From Sycobia sp. Sy_11 (taxonomy: Eukaryota; Arthropoda; Insecta; Hymenoptera; Epichrysomallidae), in assembly GCA_018907035.1 (NCBI GenBank), contig JACCIC010000167.1:744001-808000 (forward strand): 64,000 bases of DNA, given 5' to 3'. Position numbers and translations under genes: made by a program. Shown here piece after piece: positions 56,430-64,000 of this stretch. The notes beneath the pieces were generated by a model that saw only the letters and a list, made by a program, of their open reading frames with translations, searched no databases and was not told the DNA's origin. Each line of letters begins with the position of its first letter. The stretch's first letter is position 1.

Positions 56430-57177
56430 ATGATCCTTGATGTGGTTGGCTTTCTTATTATAATTTCGTTGTTTATAGTTTCCATTCTGAAATAAACAAC
56501 TTCTTCAAAAGACTCGTTGATGGTCATTTCCATACTACGGTCGAAGGCTTGACGAGGCCCTTTATTGATACTAAATTTTATAAACAAAACGCGACTCGAT
56601 TGTCCTAGTAAACTTTTCCTTTTATTTTCGTTATGATTTTACTTATTTCTATACTTTTTCGCTCGTATAATACTTTGATATATTATAATAGTTTTAATTT
56701 TGCTCGATATATAAATAATTTCAATGATTATTGACCAAAAATTAAAATTGAAAACGTAAAAAAAATTATATTTCTTTTTTAGAACACTTTTACCTTTATT
56801 CGGTTTCGCTGATAGAAGCCTTCCCATTCAGAAGGCTCGTTTAATCCTGCATCTTGTAGGCGCCATCTTATTCGTTGTCTTTCTCGTCTTCTACGTTGTA
56901 CTGATGATGACTTTCTGTGAAATAGTATTCTATACCCTATAAGGGTAATTTCTTCTATACCAAATATTATTTCCGCATTGGTCTGTTGGTTTACTACTGT
57001 AAAATGGCTTCTGAACTCTCGTTCGTGACGTGTGAAAGTTACCTGTAGTGTGTATGCAGGTGATGTCACATTTAGGTGTACCAATGGACGTAGGTGTTGG
57101 TATGTAGTATACGTAGTATTGTTGGAGTTAGTGTGATCAATGGGTGATGGAGGCGCTTCTACGTTACAGTATTTCAC
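56430..57177 (-). other. unrecognised - strand frames downstream of the Gypsy pol
   Basis: Two frames (57177-56779 and 56587-56430) have protein-like composition, for example YNTTYTTYQHL-type Thr/Tyr-rich and Arg-rich parts in the first and EVVYFRMETINNEIIIRKPT in the second. They lie just downstream of the Gypsy integrase end on the same strand, so a third Gypsy frame is possible, but I recognise no domain. Confidence 0.3.
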
Positions 57178-57339
57178 CGATTCTCGGTGAGATTGTGGTT
57201 ATCGGTGAGGTTGTACTTATGAAAGCTCTTGTATGTCACCCATAGCACTCGATGGCCACACGTAGTTCTAAAAATCGGTGGTATAGTTCCAACTCAACAG
57301 GATGGCGTTCCACGGTTGACTGTGAGTCTGTGGCGGATT

Positions 57340-60300
57340 TACCGTGTTCCTATTCATTTTTTAGGTTTCCAGATATTTCATCTAATTTTTCATCTTGCTT
57401 TATTGCTTTTAAGTCGCTCATATGTATGTGTCTAATTTTACCCTCTTTATCGTCTTTTAAGTCGTAGATAACGGGAAAAATTTTACGTATAATGGTAAAT
57501 GGTCCCTCGTATTTAGGCGCTAATTTTGTGTTGAATACTGCCTGTTTATTGAATAATTCGTGTGTTCATATTCGGCGTCCAAGATGATAATAATATTGCT
57601 GTTTTTAAAACTTTCACACTAATTGTATTTTTGCTAGGCCCAATGCATCCTGAATTCGTTTTATTCTATTTTTATTATCTAATTATCTTAGATCGTTGTT
57701 TTCTTTAATTTCTACTCCTGGGGGATGTAATTCGCGACGGAAATTTAAACAAGCAGGTGTATATTCTGTTGATTCGCTAGGAGCGGTATTGTATGAAAAG
57801 ATATTTCCTGTACAAATCGATCCCATGATCGTTCATTTTCACCTATATATTGTGAAAACGTTGTCTTGATCACGCGATTCGTTCGTTCTACTGGGTTACT
57901 CTGTGGCGTCTACGGTGGTGAACGTCGATGTGCGATTTTAGATTTGTCTAATAATGTAACAAAATGTTTACTTATAAATTGTCCTCTATTATCTGTTATT
58001 ATTGTTTTTGAACATCCATAATGTAAGATTATCTGGTCTCTTACAACATTTGTCTCAGCTTTTCTAGTGGCTTTACGAAGAGGTCGTAATTCAATCCACT
58101 TTGTCATCTTATCTTGGATAACTGAAAGCCACGTATATAGTTTTGTCGAACAAGATAATGATCCAATTAAATCGACAGATACAATTTCCCAGGATTGTTT
58201 AACTTGCATTGCGTGCATCATACCCATAGTGGTTTGTTGTGATATTTTATATTTCTGGCATACGAGGGTGGATTGATAAGTTTCCGGCCTGACCAAGAGA
58301 TGCCGCCAATAGACCTACCTGGAGGTGGAGTTCTATAGTACCATCCTTAGATAGCTTGTAGCTATAGTTTCAGTCCGATCGCCATGTTAGTTTAGGTTTG
58401 AGAGCACGCTGAACAAGACGCCTCTGTGTTTTTCGTAAAAATGGAAAAGCTGGAAAATCGTACTATAATCAAATACTTTTATTTGAAGGGGTTAACGCCA
58501 AAGGAAATTGAAAAAGAGATGGACTCAACGCTGGAGACAGTTTGAATTGATGCCGCACCCTCCCTACTCTCCAGACCTAGCCTCTAGTGACTATTATCTG
58601 TTTCCTAACCTCAAAAAATGGCTTGGCGGTAAGAGATTTGCAGACAATGAAGAAGTAATCGAGGCTGTAAATGGGTATTTTGAGGAGCTTTACGAATCAG
58701 TCTATAGAGATGGCATTACTAGAACACCGCTATGAGAAATATATCAGCCTTGTCGGAGATTATGTTCGGAAATAAAAAAAAATTCTTAAAAACGTTGTTT
58801 TACTTGGTCAGGCCGGAAACGTATCAATCCACCCTCGTATATCACAATTTGTGACGTATTTTGTAGCCATTCTAAATATTCCAGGCCAATAAAATAGTTT
58901 TGCTAGGCGCGCAAGTATTTTTGCCACGCCTAGATGTCCAACTGTAGGTTCATTATGCATTTTTTCTAATACGTCATTTGATTCTGATTTGGAAAGACAT
59001 ATTTTCCATTGTGATGCTTCATCTATTTCATTAAAGTCATGTGTATGCAATATGTGTTTGTATAGCTTATTATTCTCTACAATAATCAGGATTATTTTCC
59101 TCATCAGCTTTGACAGTTGATATACATTTCTTATACCAGTTCTCGACGGGTGTGCTTACATTACACAGTTCTACGGGCTGGCGAGACAGTGTGTCGGCCA
59201 GAAGATTATAGTTGCCTGGTCGATACTTAATTTCGAAGTTGTATTGACTGAATTCGAGAGTCCATCTAGCCAAACGCCCAGACGGGTCTTCTATCTTGTT
59301 TAACCATTTGAAAGACTGGTGATTGGTAAGTACAATAAAATGATAGCCTTCAAAATAGTTTCAGAACTTCCAGATGCCATATTTACTGGCCAGAAACTCG
59401 AGCTCCGTTGCAGAATAATTTTTTCTGCTGGTGTGAGAGTACGACTGGCATCTGCAATATACTCGGTTTCTTTGTAAAATTGCGTAAGAGCGGCTCCTAG
59501 TCCTTCGGTGCTTACATCGGTTTGTAATATAAATAGTTTCCCAAGAAAAAATTGGTGTATTTATTAATAAATTTTTTATTTCATCAATTGCTTTTTGTTG
59601 TACTTCTACCCATTACAATTTAGGGTTTTTCTTTATTAGCTTAATATAAGAGTTACAACATTTGATAAATCCTTTAAAAAACGTCAATACCGCGATGTTA
59701 ATCCCATAAATTGTTGTATTTCTTTTGAGTTTCTATATGGAGATAAATTTGCGATGGCTGCAGTTTTTTGAGGATCGGTATGCAAACCATCTTTATCTAC
59801 TATATAATCTAGGTATTTTAATTTGGTTTGAATTTGGCGTTTTTTTAGAAATTTTTTTAAAAACGCTGAAACACTTATTTTTAAATTTTTAAATGATTGT
59901 TGAATGTTTTTAAAATAATGGCAATGTCATCTAAATATGCAAAAACATTTGGAGTTTTTCTTGGTCGATATTTCTGGTTGATTGGAGTATTTACTTCCAA
60001 AACAATTTTATGTAGCAATCATGGTGTCAGATCTTTTATATTTTCTAATTTTTGCTTTTCTTTTGAAAGAAATCTCAATTGTTTTTAAATACGTTAAACC
60101 AATATCTTCTAATTTACAAATATGTTCGTTTGGTACATTTTCAGTTTGAGAAATAATTCGCTTATTTCTTCGCATTTCTGTATTTAATGTATCTAATACT
60201 AAGAAATCTTGTAAAAGTCTTATGCCTTGTGTCTATATAGATCCCGAAATTAAATCACCTAATTTTGCTTTGTAATCGTTGGCTAATCAAGCTATTCTAT

Positions 60301-61621
60301 TGCTTGCTTGATTTCGAAAACTATAACGTAAACAGACTTCAGATAACTATTTGTTTATTTATGAACTCACAGCTCCCGTATCGATAAGTACATTTATTTT
60401 ATAATCACCTATCATTACCTCAGTAAATAATTTATTATCTATTTTGTAATTTTATTTTAGGGTCGGCGTGTTGCATTACAGGGCCAGCCCGTTTTGCATT
60501 TCCCGCTGTATGACACTTGCAGTCTCAGGTGAAAACTCCGCTTTTGTCGCAGTATGAGCAGAATAATTTTCTTTCATTTGTGGATTTAAATCTATCATGT
60601 CGACGCTCTTTACAGTTCCAACAGCATTGAGCTCTGTCGTATATAACAAATATATTATATTTCTTTTATTTACATCCGCATTGTTTGGGTATACGGATTG
60701 AATGAGTGACTTAGCATTTAATGTTGCCTCATCTTCGAGCTTGTTCTTAGTTTTCAAATACTCTTCTACTTTTTGACTTATATCTACTGTTCTTGTAATT
60801 GCATTTTTCGGAACATATATTCAATATTCGGCTCTCATATTACAATAAATAGTTTCTATTTGTTTCGCCTCATCAAAACCTCCTCTGCGACGCATTAATG
60901 TCATAACTGTGTTGACAAATGATCGTATGGTTTCGTCTTTAGGATTACTGATTTACAGATGGAGGTTACTCAACTATCCAGATGACAAATAAAAATTCCT
61001 TAATTCAGTCTCAAGTTCTTCTAAGTTATTTATATTTGATGCATAATTACGATGCCATAATTGTGCATCTCTGCGAAGCAATTCATATCCTCGTAGAATT
61101 TTTTCGTCGGTATAACTATAAGCTTTTTGGAATTCTCTTTCTCGTTCTATGAATACATATAGATTTTGTTGAGTACTTTTGTAGTGGCATTCGTTGTCTC
61201 TGCCGTATGGATCGCCTTATTAAAAAGCTAATTATTATCGTTTGCCCTTCTATTTATCGGTATTGATGCGACGTTTGTAGGTGACGAAATGTACCTGAAT
61301 TATTTTATAGATCTCGTAAGCTTCTAGTTTTTCTTGTTCTTGAGTTCTATCAAGATCTTCTTTATATTCTGGTGCATCAATTGGTTTATTGGTATATTCT
61401 ACAAGATGTGCTCGAACATATGACACCAGACGATACTTTAATAAAGGTACATTTTCTTCAGTATCTACATATACTTTTTGTAATTCTTGGATTAATTCCT
61501 CTTTTGTTAACCGATAAATCCAAGATACTCTAGGAGAAGACATTTTTTTAATAGTAATTTCCAAAATAATTTTCGGCCTTAAAATTTTTGTTTTAACGAC
61601 TGACTTTGAGTTATTCACCAT
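57340..61621 (-). pseudogene. Gypsy-type LTR retrotransposon relic, gag to integrase
   Basis: In - strand order: gag N-terminus (61543: MSSPRVSWIYRLTKEELIQE, a SAP-like helix pair), gag body (about 61240-60780), Cys knuckles (60630-60480, CWNCKERRHDRF then FCSYCDKSG), aspartic protease (VLIDTGAVSS near 60385), RT with VFAYLDDIAII (catalytic YLDD near 59935-59946), RNase H (about 59560-59280), linker (RWTLEFSQYNFEIKYRPGN), H2C2 zinc finger (about 58990-58860), integrase core (58250-57940: SVDLIGS, IITDNRGQF) and GPY/F domain (about 57560-57350: NTKLAPKYEGPF). Frameshifts, stops and an inserted MITE disable it. LTRs were not identified. Confidence 0.85.
58261..58839 (+). mobile_element. mariner-derived MITE with 37-bp TIRs
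   Basis: TACGAGGGTGGATTGATAAG... at 58261 and its inverted copy ending at 58839 match at 36 of 37 positions, with TA at each outer end. Inside, an ATG at 58441 begins MEKLENRTIIKYFYLKGLTP (mariner N-terminus) and after a large deletion the C-terminal HPPYSPDLASSDYYLF, a frameshift and KYISLVGDYVRK follow. The first two catalytic Asp regions are deleted, so it could move only with a helper transposase. It sits between the H2C2 zinc finger and core of the Gypsy integrase. Confidence 0.9.
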
Positions 61622-62372
61622 AAATTTGAGTAACTAATTATTGTATCCCATGTGTATTTGTATGTTTATTATTTCCGTTTTTATTTAGTTATAGCAGTAA
61701 TTTCACGCGTATATTTATCTAGTACAATAATTTAAACGATTTATTTTTCTTTTCTTCTAGCACACGTTACAAGTTATTTATAAATATAAACAATAACAAA
61801 TATTCGTGCAGACCCTTTCCTCCTTAACCCAGAAATGGAAATTATACAACGCACTCTCTTACATGCTCCACCCGAGCAGGCGCATGTTTGACACCATTAT
61901 AGCATTACAATCCATTCATAAGTTAGGTGAAAACAATATGTACTTTCCCAGAAAACTGACGTAATTGTTGCTCTCCGGATGGGGTCAATACCTGCATGCT
62001 CATGAAAAAATATCGTTCTTGCATTAGCTGTATTATGACATACTAAAAGCTCTGTCCTTGATTAGTTCATTACTTGAATATAGAAATTGGCTGTCAAATT
62101 TAATTAAAAAATGTATAGTATTTGTATATGTTATGCGTACGCAAGCAGTTACGCGAGCGTTGACAATGGACAGGAAAAACTTCTGGTCTTTGTCGTGCTC
62201 GTTCGACTTCGCCTCGTTTCCCTTCGTTTGACCTTCTTTTCCTCGCTCGCAGGCGATGACCCATTTCTATGAGCCCTGATTATCTCACAGACATTGGCCC
62301 GTACTGCAAAAACTATTAAAAATGGACCTACATGAATATTAATATTTATACATAACTTTTTTCTATATATAT
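61622..62372. other. unassigned stretch upstream of Gypsy gag
   Basis: Expected to contain the leader and 5' LTR of the - strand Gypsy, but no primer-binding site or LTR border was recognised. GC content rises after 62140. Confidence 0.35.
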
Positions 62373-63020
62373 TGTGACGGAGATCGCAAGTGCCGCTTAC
62401 ACTTGTTATCTCACGTTCTTGTTCTGCTTGATTTCCGCGGCTATTTGCGCTTGCCGTCGCTCTCCGGGCCGAGATCCGCGGAGTAATTACAGGGCTTGAG
62501 CTAACGAGCCTGCCATCCGGCCCCTGCTTGTGCGGAATAACCACCCCCTCCCGGGGCCACCGCCTCCCGCATCTGCCGAGAGCGTGCTGCCGTGCGTTCA
62601 GGGCTTGCCGCCGCCGCCTCCTACCACCAGCGGACAACTCGACGACATCGGCGCCCCGACTGTAAGTGGCAGCCCGTTATTCTCTTTTTTTCTCTCTCTC
62701 TCTCTCACTCTCTCTTCCTTGACTCTGCGCGTGCTGTCGCATCGGCGACTCTCGGCCTGCGAACCGCGCCTCACGATTTCGCGAGTCTATTCTACGAGAC
62801 GAATAACCGGATTAAAGACTTGTGTAATTTTATTCGTTCTGTCTTTTTTTTTATTCGTTCTTATCTCCTTACCTCACGTGTCCCGTGCATGCGATATTTC
62901 GCCTCTCGCAGACCGTCCGTCTCCCTCGCCGAAACGATTCGGGGCTAAGCCCAGCCGGGCACACCTTTTGCAACGGCCGTGCTCGCCGTCCTCGTGTTTG
63001 AGGCGGACACGCCCACCGTT

Positions 63021-63023
<3 letters not shown>
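62373..63023. mobile_element. probable solo LTR in a TA microsatellite
   Basis: A 651-bp GC-richer segment starts TGTGACGG and ends CCGTTACA (near-inverted ends, TG...CA) and is flanked by ATAT on both sides, fitting a 4-bp Gypsy-type duplication, although the TA-rich flank makes this weak evidence. It contains a CT tract (62690-62712) and an 8-bp hairpin ACGAATAA/TTATTCGT near 62800-62845. Long frames across it are composition artefacts. Confidence 0.55.

Positions 63024-63066
<43 letters not shown>
63024..63066. repeat. (TA)n microsatellite
   Basis: About 21 TA units directly after the probable LTR. Confidence 0.95.
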
Positions 63067-63070
<4 letters not shown>

Positions 63071-63589
63071 TTTCGATCGAGTTTGGGCTATTAATAACTA
63101 AGTGTGTTTTACGATGGATTATGTTCGTTAATATTTTCGTGGACAGGTATCGTTCATCTCTTCCAGAGCTTTTATTCAGAAAAAATATACAAATAAGTAC
63201 ATATAAATTCATTTTTTTAAATATTGTACGACATTTCATGAACAATTGTCGACCTCTTCAGTTACTTTATTCCATAAAAATAAACATTATATAATACTTA
63301 GTTTTTTTTCTTAATGTAAACAAAACAAAACACTCTTTATCACTTATAAAATTATACCATTTTTACTTAATATTTTCATATATTTAATGATCTTTATATC
63401 TCGTGGTGATAGATTTTACGAAATTGAAATAAAATTTAAACAATAATTAACTCCAGTGGACTTGAAGTGAGACAAAAATACACTTAAAAATACGTAAATA
63501 GATTAAATATAAGAGAATTATACAAAGAAGAAAGGGGAGTATTGAAATTATATTGCAAGGGAAAATTTAAATGATTTTATGCCATATTA
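63067..63589. other. AT-rich stretch, nothing recognised
   Basis: No coding motif recognised up to the Penelope relic. Confidence 0.45.
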
Positions 63590-63900
63590 GAATGATGAGC
63601 ATTTGTGTTTCCTCCTTTTTATTTATAGTTTAATCAATTTCTCTACATAATTGTAGCATTTTCCAAATTAATCTTTTATTCTGATTAGTTTCTTTATCTG
63701 CTATAATAACATTATCTCAACCAAATTCATGATTTTTATTTCTTTTCTGTTCGTTAATACGTTTTCCTACCGCTCTTTTTTTTTCATCAATGCATCTAGA
63801 TCTACAATTTTTACGAACTATTTTATACACCACACTTGTAAAAGTATCTTTTTAATCCCTATTTTTTCTAATTTCACAAAATTCGCTAATATTCTTATTT
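63590..63900 (-). pseudogene. Penelope-like GIY-YIG relic of a second lineage
   Basis: The - strand reads SVVYKIVRKNCRSRC (first GIY-YIG strand region), then NHEFG, a stop where Trp is usual, DNVIIADKETNQNKRLIWKM and LQLCREI. This matches the VxYKxxCKNC ... NHxFDWDNVxIxDxExxxxKRLxxEM pattern of Penelope-like endonuclease ends and differs clearly from the 45.7-kb copy. The YIG-Arg core segment is deleted. It may continue past the window edge. Confidence 0.6.
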
Positions 63901-64000
63901 AATAACGGATCCATCGCAATCTTTTTAAAATTGTTAAAAATTTTCTATAAAAAGAGTTATTATAGGAAGTGCGAAGCATATTTCATTAAAATTCGAACGA

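Noticed and set aside
62149..63294. Long Arg/Pro/Ser-rich frames on both strands
   Set aside because: They overlap in both orientations in a GC-rich LTR-like segment and run through CT and TA tracts; composition explains them.

Overview
This window is AT-rich nuclear DNA of an animal, almost certainly an insect and probably a hymenopteran such as an ant. The guess rests on the transposon mix (many mariner subfamilies, Penelope-like, LOA-type and R1/Jockey-type non-LTR elements, Gypsy relics), long (TA)n and (CA)n microsatellites, and one spliced host gene. No bacterial features, tRNA, rRNA or CRISPR array was seen.

Host gene: the only recognisable cellular gene is BUD23/WBSCR22, the 18S rRNA (guanine-N7) methyltransferase, on the + strand. 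Three coding exons are visible (20011-20189, 25306-25729, 25796-25943). The first coding exon is not found. The first visible intron (5.1 kb) holds Gypsy, mariner, Mutator-like and Penelope remnants.

Layout: 0-9.3 kb holds decayed mariners and a relic of an unnamed DNA-transposon-like family. At 9.9-15.9 kb a 5.2-kb LOA-like retrotransposon (10513-15701, - strand) sits inside a Mutator-like transposase, with a 9-10 bp target duplication. A Penelope fragment with a hammerhead-like motif follows at 16.2-16.9 kb. 17-20 kb holds degenerate repeats. 20-26 kb is BUD23. 30.1-32.2 kb is a + strand Gypsy relic. 38.0-40.8 kb is a - strand Gypsy relic interrupted by an R1/Jockey-type insertion with a 15-bp duplication. 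45.1-46.6 kb is a Penelope copy with a GIY-YIG endonuclease between two hammerhead-bearing terminal repeats. 56.8-61.6 kb is the longest Gypsy (- strand), carrying a mariner MITE. 62.4-63.0 kb is a probable solo LTR, and another Penelope lineage lies at the right edge.

Most unusual signal: two families of tandem RNA-like stem-loops with compensatory stem changes. Family 1 (34.25-34.45, 44.42-44.79, 48.63-48.75 kb and a fragment at 49.2 kb) has three nested helices that covary between units. It lies downstream of a shared TATAAAAGGGC promoter-like box and upstream of splice-like and AATAAA signals. Family 2 (55.58-55.92 kb) shows a near-constant 13-nt loop, consensus GGCGNGTTGAGCG, on arms that differ in sequence but stay complementary. 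It lies in a 1.1-kb non-coding segment that precisely interrupts a reverse-transcriptase relic with a 5-bp duplication. I recognise neither motif; they look like structured leaders of non-coding or LTR-type mobile elements.

Apart from BUD23, almost every coding segment is a transposon pseudogene with stops, frameshifts or deletions. Assignments rest on reading the sequence and remembered family motifs; no database search was run.
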